From Anisodus tanguticus (taxonomy: Eukaryota; Streptophyta; Magnoliopsida; Solanales; Solanaceae), in contig CM067559.1 of assembly GCA_034509755.1 (NCBI GenBank), positions 33,036,032 to 33,100,031 on the forward strand: DNA of 64,000 bases. The letters run 5' to 3'. The notes beneath the pieces were generated by a model. It ran no database searches. It was not told the origin of the DNA and was given only the letters and a program-made list of their open reading frames with translations. Made by a program: the position numbers and the translations under genes. The stretch's first letter is position 1. Each line of letters opens with the position of its first letter. Below are positions 44,883-60,662 of this stretch, piece after piece.

Positions 44883-46600
44883 TGTCACGACCCAAATCAC
44901 TAAGTCGTATGGGCAACTACTATTCCCACCTTGGTAGACGAACTCGTCCTTTAACCAACAATCAATCAATAATAAAGTAAATAGAACAAGATAAATATAA
45001 GTCTAAATTATATCATAATATCAAAAGTGCGGAAGTACGAATACTAATACACCCCAAGGAATGGTCTAAATACAGTACAAGAGCTATTAATCAGTACAAG
45101 TCTGTATAATATATAAGTCTCAAATGTGGAATACTGTCTCAGAATGCGATAAAGACAAGTAAATAAGAATGAGTCTCCGGGCAGCGGATCCATCTAGCAT
45201 GCTCACCCTAAAAAACTGAGCAGCAGGCCTCAGGATCAGTCTCGAGGGGTAGATGTGGAACCAGTCATGTACTCTGCATTCAGAAAAGAATGCAGCAAGG
45301 TAGTATCAGTACAACCACTATGTACCAGTAGATATTATAGGCCGATAACATTTAGCTAACATATATACAGGAAGAAACTGAAAGATAGACATGCTCGCAA
45401 TCAAGTACAAGTAATATCACAATCCAATAATAATCAGCCCAAGTATAGAGAAACAAGTCAGAATCTAACAAATATGTGAATGTAATGATGAGTAATTATG
45501 CAATGTAATGGCCAAATGTAATCTCCGTACACACATGCTACAAGCAGAATATATCTACGTCCCAGAAGTTATGACCCATGGGTGACCTGCAAAGTCCATG
45601 TACCAGTCATTTTGCACACAACCCGGATATGACTCTACCATCGAACACCCCGTTAGCCATTCCCCACATAACTCAGAGATAGCTATGCTCTAGAATATAT
45701 CACAAGAATTACTGATGTTTCCTTCTCATTTATCACCATTACGCCAATCACAGTAATATCAATGAATCATGGAAATGAGGAATGGATGCAATGCAAATGA
45801 TAATAGCCAGTGTATTATATCTATCCCATCCGTGCCCCACATGGACACATATCACAATATTAGTATCAAGTCAAGTCTTTCCCTCATTTCCATAGTAATG
45901 CCAAGATAAGTGAGAGGCAACTATATCATAAGTACGATATGGAAACTAAGTGCAAGTCCAATATCAAACACTAGGCAGCAAGCCGATAAATCACAAAGAG
46001 ACAACAAGCCACAATCAGTTAATAATATCAAATCTAAGTAATTCATCCCAACTTCATACCTGAAGGCGTACATGCTTTCTCCGATAGTGACCAACTATAC
46101 ATATGCTTCGCTAACCGAAGTCTAACCAAAAGGTAAGTTGTAACCTACTTGGATGTCGAGCGGAAGTCTCAATGATCACACTTGAATCTTTCCTTTTCGA
46201 ATATCATGATAGTACTCAAAGTCTAGACATTATCGAAATCTACATTAGATATGGAAACTAACAACACCCAAAGCACTAGACTATTCCTTTGAATCCAAAC
46301 CAATTATGGGAGAAGGGGAAACTGGCTCATAAGGGTAAACAGTCATTTTGAAAGTGAAATATGCAATTTGACGTTCTAGGAGTTCAATCCTACTAATCAA
46401 TTGCTAAAATATTCCAATAATGGGTCAATTTCATCATACAATGCAATAGCCTCAATTTACCTATGAACCCTAGATTATCCATAATCAATTTCTCAATAAA
46501 CATAGAAGATTCAAGCCTAAGAGTAACTAAATAGTGGAATCCATACTTAGGTTAGTAAAAATTATCAATTAATCTCGACGTTAAGGAAGTCTACATTCTA
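44883..46600. mobile_element. Gypsy-type LTR or LTR fragment (third family)
   Basis: Starts TGTCACGACCCAAATCAC, a typical LTR terminus of plant gypsy elements in this lineage, directly interrupting the LINE. The body (about 1.7 kb) is non-coding with 'CGTCCCAGAAG' and 'CACAACCCGG' islands. The far border is not resolved; I place it where antisense-ORF sequence begins near 46604. No primer site or purine tract was identified, so orientation is open. Confidence 0.5.
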
Positions 46601-46603
46601 TGC

Positions 46604-48816
46604 TTGATAGTGTTGAACCTCTTCTTATTCTCCGAGCTCTTGAGTGAGAACTTCGACATCTTGGAAGAGTTTTTCATTCTCCTCGTCAAAAAAATTGTTT
46701 TCCTCAGTGACAAGCTCGAGGTCATTCATTTCTTAAAGGTAGTCACCTTAACCCGATCCAGCTCAGCTCGGACGATGAGCAAGTCACCGACCTGCTGCAG
46801 TTGAGTCTCTTTTTGTTAAATAAGCCCTTTGAGGTGCTGGATCTCTTTTTCTTGGGCGTCCAGTTGCCCTTTGCTCATTTTCATACATGCATCAGATGAG
46901 GCCCTCACCGACTAGAATGGATGACTGCAAAATTGGAAACTGGATAAAGGTTAGAAATGAAAAATAGTACAAGTGTTAACTTAAGAAATCAAGAAATATA
47001 CATACTTGATTGGAGGCATGCATACCCTCGTTGAAGAGATATTGCAAAGAGACGTTCTTTATCTTTTCTCTGTCAAACTCTGATATTAGGGGCCTCATGT
47101 AATTGGAAATCCTAACCGGCCAGGATAGGAAGTTCGTGTCCTCAGGAAAGGAAATGGTGGCAAATTTCATTCTTCTCGGGTCTACACTTAGGGCCGAAAG
47201 ATGTTCACGAGCTTAGATCGGGCGCTGGTATGATTCCTAGGAGTTCGGGTAGACTTGGTCATGAGGTATGACCAGGTAAGCAAACCTGGCGGTGCTCACT
47301 CGCTCGTTTCAGGTCGCGGAGGTGCTGGCTTCATTGAAGAAGCGATCAAAATCCTCTTGCTCAAAGTTTTGGCCGATTGAGTTGGAGGAGGAGTAGTTGA
47401 AGTTTTGGTTTTCTTAGCCAACAGTTCCTCTTCCGTGGCTTCATAGTCATCTTCAATGATGACTGACCCTGTGGTCGGTGGTGCGGGGGTAGGAGTAGTT
47501 ACGACATTGGTTTGCGGCAAAACTGGATCGACTGCTTTAGTAACAGCGTTTTCCTCTTTAACTTTGGCCAGAGAGTCCTCCGCCTGAGTAGTGGTGGTGG
47601 TGGAGTCTTTGATTACCAAACATATTTTGGAGAGATGCCGATGTCTTGAGCTCGGGAGGAGCTACCCACCTCTGAGCCTCTTTTCTTCTTTGAGGCAGCC
47701 GAAGGTGACTTCGGAGGCTTTAAGGATTTAGATCTAGTTGATTTTTTTCTTCTTCGGTACCTTGGTGATTTGGCGAACTGATGTCACCAGATCAAGTACG
47801 GGACTAGGAACAGTTGGAGCAGCTGAGGGGTTGGTTTTTGGGGTCTAAGTACCCTTTAGTAAACCTGGGAGTTCAAAAATGGAAGAGGTGAAAAATGTAC
47901 GAGGCTAATAGCAAAGCCGAAAAAGAAAGTTAAGTTTGTCAGAGAGTTCTTTCCATATCCACTTCTTATGCGGATAAGTGCTAATTATTTTCTCAACCCA
48001 TGTATGGATATTGTCCACGTGAGATGGAATCCATTGGACGGCTGAAAAGATATAAGAAAGAGAGATTTAAAAGTGGGACATGTAAATTGAAAGATAAGAG
48101 AAAAGTTTGGATATTTACGGTGCATGTTCCACTCCTCCGGGAAGGGCATGTACCTAGTTGTGCTAATCTTATCGGTAGGAACTGCAACAAAGAACTCCAT
48201 CCAACCCCGGTCTCGATTCTCATCGACAGTAGAGATGATGGGAAATTTGCCTCGTTTGGACAACTAGACGATCCCGCCACAAAAGAATTGAGGCACAAAT
48301 AAATGGATCAAATGATCCAAAGTGAAACACTCATCGACCAAGTTGGCCAAGAATCGGAGGTAGGTTATGACCCTCCAAAAAGATGGATCTATTTGTGCAA
48401 AACACATATTGTAAGTCCTGCACATCACAAGGATCACGTTGTCGAATTGGAGGAACAAGTTTAAAAGTGAAAAGGTAGGTGTATACGTTGGAATACCCTG
48501 ACCAGAAACTGGTGATGTCTTCATTCGGGCCAGGAGTATTGATCCCAAAGAGATCGGTCCAACCACAGTCTTTTCGGACTGTCTCGAGGTCGGAGGCCAG
48601 TTTTGAGCTTTCTCTCTCTGGTTGGATTTCATAGAGGCCGTTTGAACGGCGAATTCACTGTCAAAGTTAAAATTGGATGGGAGCATGTCAAAGGCTCTGC
48701 TCAATGGCAGACTGATCCCTAGAGGATTCACCGGCGTCGGTGGCCTCATCAGTGGTCAACGGAGGAGAATGAGCCAGAGAAGAATTCCTTGAAGAAGAAC
48801 ATGTGGTTTGTGCCAT
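46604..48816 (-). pseudogene. Antisense ORF of Tat-lineage gypsy element (decayed)
   Basis: On the minus strand, starting at ATG 48816, the sequence encodes a Ser/Thr-rich N-terminus. It is followed by a domain resembling the plant retrotransposon-associated protein found in Tat/Ogre-type elements (words such as 'FWSGYSNVYTY', 'VITYLRFLANLVDECFTL', 'LFVPQFFCGGIV', 'RDRGWMEFFVAV', 'PFPEEWN'). Then come a Pro/Thr/Glu-rich segment (47296-47619) and a C-terminal coiled-coil-like region (46604-46930). Several stops and frameshifts break it. The adjacent LTR at 49122 is on the opposite strand, the arrangement of an antisense ORF placed before a 3' LTR. The function of such ORFs is unknown. Confidence 0.55.
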
Positions 48817-49121
48817 TGTATTGAAGATATGAAGGTTGAAGCTATGAAGGTTTGAAGATGAAGGTTTGAATGTTTGAAGCTTTAAAGGTATGAAGATTTC
48901 AAGGTGGTCCGGAGATTTGAAGTAGAGAAGAGGGTTGATTGCTAGAAGGATTAAAGGAGATTTATCAAAAGAGTGATGAAACATGGGTTAGATCGTGGAG
49001 AAGCTAAAACGGTTCGCTTTCGCGCATATTTCGGAGTGATTTGATAGGAAGCTTACAAGAGAAGACACCGAAGGAATCATTTCTACTTCTCATCTCTTCG
49101 GTAGACTTTGATCCCAGAAAG

Positions 49122-49735
49122 TGTGGGGACTATCTGTATACGGTGAAAATCGACACGACACGTGGCATGATTTAAGTATGAGATCGAATGGAGCATCAAT
49201 GCTTTGTACTGGATGTGGGTTACCCGGGGGTGAGTCCGAGCGTTAGAGCAAGATCGGATAGCGATCAAGCGAGGTGACAACGGATAGAAGACCGAAGAGG
49301 CTCGGCGCGTACCCATTCCGGATATGGCGCCAGCCGTTACTCTTTGCTCATTAAGTGGCCATTGTTGTCATTTAATTACATTTAATTAGAGAATGATTCT
49401 CGGGCATAAATGTCTTGTATTGATAGCTATAAAAGGAGTCCAATCTTTGTGTTTGAAGGGCTCCTCACTCTCATTTTACTTACTTGCACGATTTCTTTGT
49501 AATTGCAATTGTTAAACCTCTCATTATTGGCTCGGACCCGAAGCAATTCAGCTAAGGACCAAACCTAGTTCGCGTGACGAGTTTCAATCAAGATCACACC
49601 GATTCAGGTTAATATTTTTGCTTATTATTTTTATTTATTTACTTATTGCTAATTGTTTACTACACTTATTTATAAATCGATTCACATATCCTTAAAACCA
49701 CTTACAAATTCAATTGTTGCTTTTGTGAGGTAAAC
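49122..49735 (+). mobile_element. LTR of Tat-lineage-like gypsy element (3' border unresolved)
   Basis: Begins TGTGGGGACTATCTGTATAC directly after the purine-rich GATCCCAGAAAG, consistent with polypurine tract plus LTR start. A promoter-like TATAAAA lies at 49428-49434, followed by CT-rich leader sequence, as in plant LTRs. I did not find a primer-binding site, so the end near 49735 is a guess. Confidence 0.5.
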
Positions 49736-50344
49736 ATACTAGAAAGTTAAACACTCAACTCTCAACTTCTTCTAATGTTTTCCTTCTAAATTTACATTTT
49801 CTATAAATTTATATCTTCCGTCTAGTGCAAAATAAGGCAACATTGCAAAACGGATCAACTATGAACATATGTAATTTTAGATCTAACCCATCAATTTGAT
49901 TAATTAAATTCCTACTTTTATAATCCTCCTTGGTACTGATTATTGGGTTAATACTAATAAAATCACCTTATTTATATAAAAATGTGCAAGGCTAAATGCT
50001 GTCTCTAAATGGACCTGAGGAAAACAAATAAGCAACAAGCTAATAGATCAAACAACAAAGAATTATGTTAGAGATCATAGTGCTAACTGCTAAGTAGGTA
50101 ACCATATTACAAGAATTGTCTCCTTTTCTATTTCTTTTCTTCTTCTTTTTCACATAGTATTTGACAACTCATCAATCATAATAAGATGAATATCAGAAGC
50201 CCACCAATCCCATAGCTCAACTTTTATATTTATTACATGGTCCCAATAAATTGAAAACTATTGAAGATATTCACTAAACTCTAATCTCCAACGTTACATG
50301 TCAACCACAAGACTTCAAATCATACGTGTCCTTCAAACACACCC
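49736..50344. other. Intergenic upstream of LHCB4, no gene seen
   Basis: AT-rich sequence with no open frame of interest. It may contain distal promoter elements of the downstream gene. Confidence 0.4.
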
Positions 50345-50548
50345 CCTAAAATCAGTCATGATAAGAATCAGATAAGGCCTTATTCTCTTCCAACCGTCAG
50401 ATCAATCCATCCTCTCATCCAACGGCCAAAATCCTTTCCTTCACAGATCAAAAATCAGTACCTTGTTCACCAATATAATCAGTATAGGCTCTACATTCCA
50501 CCACATCAATTTCTCAATTTTTCCATAACGTAGCTCACATTAGCCACC
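50345..50548 (+). promoter_or_regulatory. LHCB4 proximal promoter and 5' UTR
   Basis: Two I-box motifs GATAAG lie at 50360-50365 and 50371-50376, separated by 5 bp. I-boxes are established light-response elements in promoters of photosynthesis genes. An AT-rich TATA-like word (ATATAAT) at 50473-50479 is 70 bp before the start codon, placing transcription start near 50505. The ATG context ACCATGGCC is a strong plant initiation context. Confidence 0.6.
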
Positions 50549-54940
<4,392 letters not shown>

Positions 54941-55664
54941 AGTTGAGGACAGTTTTTACGTATATTAATTATTATATTCATCTTCATCTTGTAAAAATTG
55001 TAACATTTGACACTTCAAGGAGAAGGCTATATCAGACTTATTGTCAATCTAAGTTTAAGTTTATCGTTCAGTCTCATCACCAGGGTCTCACTAGCTCGCA
55101 TATTTCATTATTGTTTTCTTTTTCCGGTGGCAATGTTATACTGAGATATAGAGAATCCGGAGAAACACTTGAAGATGCACATTTGGAGATTCAACGATAA
55201 AGATCAAATGACGATCTTAATTCTCTTAACATATTTATTTACGGACAAAGCAGTATACCAAAATGTAAGAACTGCCACTTAAAAGTTAGGATACCATGTG
55301 AACTTCTTTGCTTAACGAAACTTTCGCTATTTCTGACATAATGTTGTGCTTTTATGCATAAGGAAAATGATATTAATAGTAATTGATTCAGAATTGAAAA
55401 TATTATCCTCCAAAAGATGAATGTTGTTGCAATGGGAGATGTCACGAGTTGATCAACAAAATCTGCACAAAAGAGAACGAAATGTGACTTTTTGTATGAC
55501 TAGGTTCCTTGATAACTTAGAATTTGTGGTGAAAGTGATAAAGTTGATATGGTATTTCATTGTGAATCCATTAATTCTACCTAGTTCAAGTGATCACCCT
55601 AAACCAAGCAAAATTAAAAGTGAAACTTACACTACATTTTGTTTTTTTTAGGCATAGCCGTACT
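54941..55664. other. LHCB4 3' UTR and downstream intergenic sequence
   Basis: Follows the stop codon at 54938-54940. No clear AATAAA signal could be singled out. Frames on both strands (for example 54943-55200) have no family resemblance. Confidence 0.4.
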
Positions 55665-55876
55665 TGGAAGAGAATAATTCCTTGATCATTTTCATTAATG
55701 TAAAGGTTTTATATATATGATATACAATAGTAAACCTAGCCTATAATTACGAAAATCAAATGTACATTTTCCTAATACAAGACTACTACCATAATTACAG
55801 TTTACTAATACAAGATCTCTAATAATATCAGGGAATATACGTTGTATATTAGGAATATACTACGTATATTCTATCA
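55665..55876 (-). repeat. Copia element 2, 3' LTR
   Basis: 212 bp, ends TCTATCA at 55876. Collinear with 60451-60662 with scattered substitutions. Confidence 0.9.
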
Positions 55877-56672
55877 CACCCCCGCAGTCATAGCGGGCGG
55901 TTGTCGTACGCTGAGACTATCCCTAAAATCTTTAAACAGAACTAAGGGAAGGCCCTTAGTAAAGATGTCAGCAATTTGGTACCGTGAAGGGACATGCAAG
56001 ACACATACTTTTCTACGAGCTACCTTTTCGCGAACAAAGTGAATATCCATCTCGATATGTTTAGTGCGCTGATGTTGGACCAGATTCCCAGAGAGATAGA
56101 CGGCACTAACATTATCACAGTAGACCAAGGTAGCTTTCTGAATAGAAAAGTGAAGCTCTAATAAAATATTACGCATCTAACATGACTCAGACACCACATT
56201 GGCTACCCCTCGATACTCGGCATCTGTGCTGGAATGCGATAAAGTAGTCTGGCATTTAGCTGACCAAGTTATCACCAAGAAACATACAATAATCAGATGT
56301 CGAGAGACTGGTATCTGAACATCCACTCCAATCAATATTTGTATAAGACATGAGAGTAGATACGGAGGATGGATATAAGTGTAAACCATAATCAAGAGTG
56401 CCCTGAATGTAACACACAATGCGTTTGAGAGCGTGCATGTGTTCTTCCTTCGGATCATACATAAATAAACACATATGCTGCACTGCATAAGTAATATCGG
56501 CCCTCGTGAATGTAAGATACTGAAAATCCCCTACAAGACTGCGATAATTAGAGGGATCCTCATAGGGTGTGCTAGAATGAGCACTCAGCATCGGTTTGGT
56601 GTCAACCGGAGTAGGAGATAACTTTCAGGAGAATATGTCAGCCCGGTCAATAATTTCAGTTGCATACTTTCT
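55877..56672 (-). pseudogene. Copia element 2 RNase H (fragmented)
   Basis: Three frames carry RNase H pieces: 56256-56591 ('ITYAVQHMCLFMYDP', 'MSYTNIDWSGCSDT'), a short middle piece ('TTLSHSSTDAEYRGVANVVS') and 55874-56176 ('YCDNVSAVYLSGNLV', 'RTKHIEMDIHFVREKV'). Broken by frameshifts and a stop after 'SESC'. Confidence 0.8.
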
Positions 56673-57849
56673 CTAGGACAGAAATAGACCACATGGATGA
56701 CGAGTTACAGCTATACCCAAAAAATAACTCAAAGGCCCCAAGTCTTTCATAGCAAATTTGGAGCTGAGAAGAGAAATGATAGACTTGCACAGTTTATCAG
56801 ATGAGGCAGTTAATATAATATCATCTACATATAACAGAATGTATGCCAGAGAAGCACCGCGATGGTAGATGAACAGAGAGTGATCTGACCTGCTGTGAGA
56901 AAATACAATAGTAGACACATAATCTGCAAACCTTTTGTACCAGGTCCGAGGATCCTGTTTGAGCCCATACAAGGACTTCTTCAGCAAGCACACATGGTTA
57001 GGATGATCAGGGTCCCTGAAACCCAAAGGCTGATGTATGTATACAGTTTCCTTGAGATCACCGTGTAAGAAAGCATTTTCACATCCAGCTGATGAATGGG
57101 TCATGCTTTCGAGAGAGCCAGACTGAGAACAATGTGAAGTTGTTGGTTTGACTACCGGACTAAATGTATCTCCACACTTCATGCCAACCTGTTGAGTATT
57201 GCCATCACCTACAAGACAGGTCTTATGCCTTTCAAAACAACCATCAGATTTTTCCTTATGAGTAAAAATCCACATAGAACAAATCACATTGACACCAAGC
57301 GAATGGGGCACCAACTCCCACGTCTTATTTTCAATAAGAGCATTATATTCATCCATGGCCATTTTCCAATTCGGGTCACTAAGGGCAGACACTGGGTTAC
57401 GTGGTAGGGGCAATTTAGTGACATTAGAGTTGAGATTAAAATATTGTTTTGGTTTAATTATACCTCGTTGGCTACGAGTAACGGGCCCTTGACTCGAAAT
57501 AGAAGTGGGTCGGACCTGGTTCAGTGTAGGGACGTCAGAACTGACTGGACCGAGAGGGTGGTCACGGGTTGGGCCAGCAGGTAGTGGGCATGTTGGCCGA
57601 GAGGACTGTAGGACAAAAATTGGGCCAACAGGCAGTGGGCCTACTGGTAAGGACGCACCGGAAGAAGATGGGCCAGCGGGCAGTGGGCCTACTGGCAGAA
57701 TTGCGTAATGGAAAGAGATTGGGCCAGCAGGCAGTAGGTCTGCTGGCTGATTTTTGTCACGAGAAGGGTTTGGGCCAGTAGGCATTGAGCCTGCTGGTCC
57801 AAATCCCGAAAGGTAGGCCAGATCAAATGGTGGACCACATACGGTGAGA
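56673..57849 (-). pseudogene. Copia element 2 linker and reverse transcriptase
   Basis: A 370-codon frame (57785-56673) starts with a Pro/Ala/Gly-rich linker made of repeated 'LPAGP/LPVGP' words, then 'ITRSQRG'-like and 'NWKMAMDEYNALIENKTWEL' motifs, then reverse transcriptase with 'ENAFLHGDLKE', 'SLYGLKQDPRTWY' and 'LLYVDDIILT'. Compared with element 1, about 30 residues before 'NAFLHGDL' are read in a wrong frame (two compensating indels near 57085-57160), which destroys one conserved block. The remaining catalytic DD is intact. Confidence 0.85.
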
Positions 57850-58738
57850 GCCCATCATCCAGAAAATTATAAGAATTAGACACAACATTATGCAACTTAG
57901 CAAACGAAAATTGAGTTTCATAAAAAATGACATGGCGACTAATTATGATTTTATTAGAGGATAAATCATAACATTTGTAACCACAATGATTCGACGGGTA
58001 ACCCAAAAACACACAAGCGGTAGAACGGACTTGAAGTTTGTTTATTGTAGTGGATGGGAAGAGAGGATAACATAAACACCTTAAGGTGTGAATACGAAGG
58101 GTCTTTATGATAAAGAATTTGGAGTGGAGATTGGAATGCTAATCATTTGCTAGGAAGTATGTTAATAAGGTAAGTAGCCATTTGTAATGCATGATGCCAA
58201 AATGAAGGTGGTAAGGAAGCATGGGCTAGTAATGTCCGAACAATATTATTAATGGTGCGTATTTTTCTCTCGGTTTTTCCATTTTGTGAGGATGTATATG
58301 GACAAGAAAATCGGAAAGATATACCATTAACGTTACAAAATTCTCTAAATGACCCATTATCAAATTTCATTCCATTATCGCATTGAATGTTTTAAATTTT
58401 CCATTCAAGTTGGGTACAGATGAATACTCTAAACGCTAGGAATGTGGAATAAACTTGAGATTTTTTAGATAAAGAAAATGTCCACAAAAAATTAGAATAA
58501 TCATCCAAAATAACACATAATAACGGTGTCCCAAAGAGCTCAAAATGGGAGATGTCCATAAATCACTATGAAAAATATCAAATGGCAATAAAGTACTAGA
58601 ATTGGAGGCAACAAACGGTAATTTAACATGTTTCTCAAGCGGACAAGAATGAAAAACATTAGTACTACGCGTACTATTACACTCAATAAATTTATTATTT
58701 TTAAGGGAGGAAAGAACAGACGCTCCCAGATGACCCAA
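57850..58738 (-). pseudogene. Copia element 2 integrase (three fragments)
   Basis: Fragments at 58436-58738 ('MGHLGASVLSSL', 'IFHSDLWTSPIL'), 58143-58370 ('FSCPYTSSQNGKTERKIRT') and about 57850-58012 ('GYPSNHCGYKCYDLSS'). Zinc-binding and catalytic motifs are partly lost by frameshifts and a stop near 58390. Confidence 0.8.
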
Positions 58739-58747
58739 ACTTTCATG

Positions 58748-59248
58748 TCATAAGGAAGGTGCTAAAGCGGTAAATATTGATGGTATGGATTGATTAGTGG
58801 TAGTGGTAGTGGTTGTGGAGATGGTGATGGGATAGATCTCGCCCCGACTATCACATCTCATTAGAGGTATCCCCATCGAGAAATCCTTCACAGAAAATCC
58901 AAAAGGGTCAAAGTCAACCGAAACCCAATTATCAGTTGTATATTTCCGAACATATATCAATTTTTTAATTAAGTGATGAGCATAAAGGACATTTTTCAAG
59001 GCTAAAGGTGCGTTCGAGGGAGACAAACTAGTGTGGCTAAAACCACGAATTGGAATTGTAATACCATTACCAACAATTATGCCACGATTTTTGCTCAAAT
59101 TGGAATAAGATGAGAGATTACCTGATGCGGACGTCATGTGAGAAGTAGCACCGGTGTCCATGTGCCAATTTGCATTTGGAGGATTTAATCCAAGTGTATG
59201 CATCGCTACCTCGATGTCCGCATGGGTCGAGACTGCTGATGGGCCCAC
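58748..59248 (-). pseudogene. Copia element 2 protease region
   Basis: Has 'HMDTGATSHMTSASG', the copia protease active site, and the downstream 'LALKNVLYAHHLIKKLIYV' segment. The frame ends at 58748 after a Thr-rich run, shifted relative to the integrase. Confidence 0.8.
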
Positions 59249-59488
59249 AACAGTAAAGGCATGTTGAGGCCGAGGCCTAAGCAGGCCAACCTGATGCCAG
59301 GATGAATTATTTCTCGGCCCAAGCTGCTACTGCATGTTTTGTCCAGTGGGCCTGACCCAATTAGAAGAGGGAAAGCGGCAGAGCAACATAGGTCACTTCC
59401 AGTTGGCTCAAGGCTACTGCCCAGCGGCCCAAGCCTGCCAAGGGTTCAGTGGCCCGGTCCCTTGCTGACCGTCATTGCCGTCGGTTGA

Positions 59489-60308
59489 TCATCCACCACT
59501 ATCGCCATTACCATCGCGGCCACCGCCACATCCGCCACCACTATTTTTCTCACAGTTTTGACCCTTTTTGCCACCCCTGTTATTATGGTTTTGACCATAT
59601 TTTTTTAAGAATGATTGAGAGTCATCAGTTTCACGGGACGTGGCTACCATCATGGCGGAATTGGCTCCGGCAGCTGCCTTTTTAGTCAATCCTGCTTCTT
59701 CTAAGGTAAGCATGAAATGTGCTTGATAGAATGGTGGGAGAGGATTGCTTTGACGAAGTAGAGTTCCAACTCCATTATACTCCTCGAAGAGGTCTGTAAC
59801 CATCTAAAGAACGAGATGATCATTAGTGACGGGCGCGCCAACGTTCTTGAGTTGATCCGACAACTCCTTGAGCCATTGACAATAGGCGGAGGCATTCGGA
59901 AAATCCTCCATATTTAGGTGGGAGAATTCCTGCTCAAGGGTCACGACACATGATTTTTTGTTATCTTAGAATATATCACGCAACCTATTCCAAACTTCCA
60001 TTGTCGTGGCTTCGGGTTCGATAATAGTCTTTAAGAGGTCCGTAGAGATGGTGGAATAAATCCATTGGAGTACCGTAGCATTAAGAGTTGTCCACAACTC
60101 TATTTCATCATCGGTGGTAGACACTTTCTCCTTGCCTTTTTCCGATTTGACGATGTGATGGAAGACTCTATTAGACCTTGCGTGAATTTTAAATAGTTAT
60201 GCACACGTCGCGTATTGGATGTTTTCCATCTCAAAAATAAGAGGAATGTTTGTTATTGATATTGGAGACTGCAAGGATAGGATGAGAAGTGTTCTTTGTG
60301 GTAGACAT
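59489..60308 (-). pseudogene. Copia element 2 gag (fragmented)
   Basis: A start codon at 60308 opens a Gag frame that soon breaks. The best part (59489-59803) has '[20 protein letters not shown]' and '[16 protein letters not shown]', the same words as gag of element 1, followed by a Gly/Asn/Asp-rich tail. Several stops lie between 59804 and 60300. Confidence 0.75.
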
Positions 60309-60450
60309 GATGACAAAACAACAGGAGAATTAGGGTGTGGAAAAAAATTGAAGGAAGGGAGTAGGGCGGCCAACAGCCACTGGTAGGAGTAAGGTGACGG
60401 AGGTGGATATTTTTGGAGAAGGAAAAGTTTGCTCTAGACTACTGATACCA

Positions 60451-60662
60451 TGAAAGAGAATAATCCCTTGATCATTTTCATTAATGTAAATGTTTTATAT
60501 ACATGATATACAATTGTAAACCTAACCTATAATTACGGAAATCAAATATACATTTTCCTAATACAAGACTACTACTATAATTACAGTTTACTAATATAAG
60601 ATCTCTAATAATATCAATCAATATATGTAGTATATTAGGAATATACTACGTATATTCTATCA
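60451..60662 (-). repeat. Copia element 2, 5' LTR
   Basis: 212 bp, minus-strand start TGATAGAATATAC and end TCTCTTTCA, adjacent to the primer site. Confidence 0.9.

Larger units (their letters stand above)
55665..60662 (-). mobile_element. Ty1/copia retrotransposon 2, complete ends, broken coding
   Basis: LTRs of 212 bp at 55665-55876 and 60451-60662 bound the element. Flanks GTACT (55660-55664) and ATACT (60663-60667) are a 5-bp duplication with one mismatch. The primer site next to the 5' LTR reads TGGTATCAGTAG on the minus strand. Gag, protease, integrase, reverse transcriptase and RNase H remnants follow in copia order. Its pol is similar to that of the element at 26311-31181, and the LTR ends also match (TGAAAGA...AATCCC), so the two are sister families with different LTR bodies. 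Unlike element 1 it keeps the integrase-reverse transcriptase linker. Confidence 0.92.

Noticed and set aside
44466..44969. Minus-strand frames opposite the LINE endonuclease
   Set aside because: Shadows of the plus-strand endonuclease remnant, one running across the LTR border.
49325..49335. TGGCGCC word resembling a primer-binding site
   Set aside because: It lies inside the LTR, upstream of the TATA box, where a primer site cannot be.
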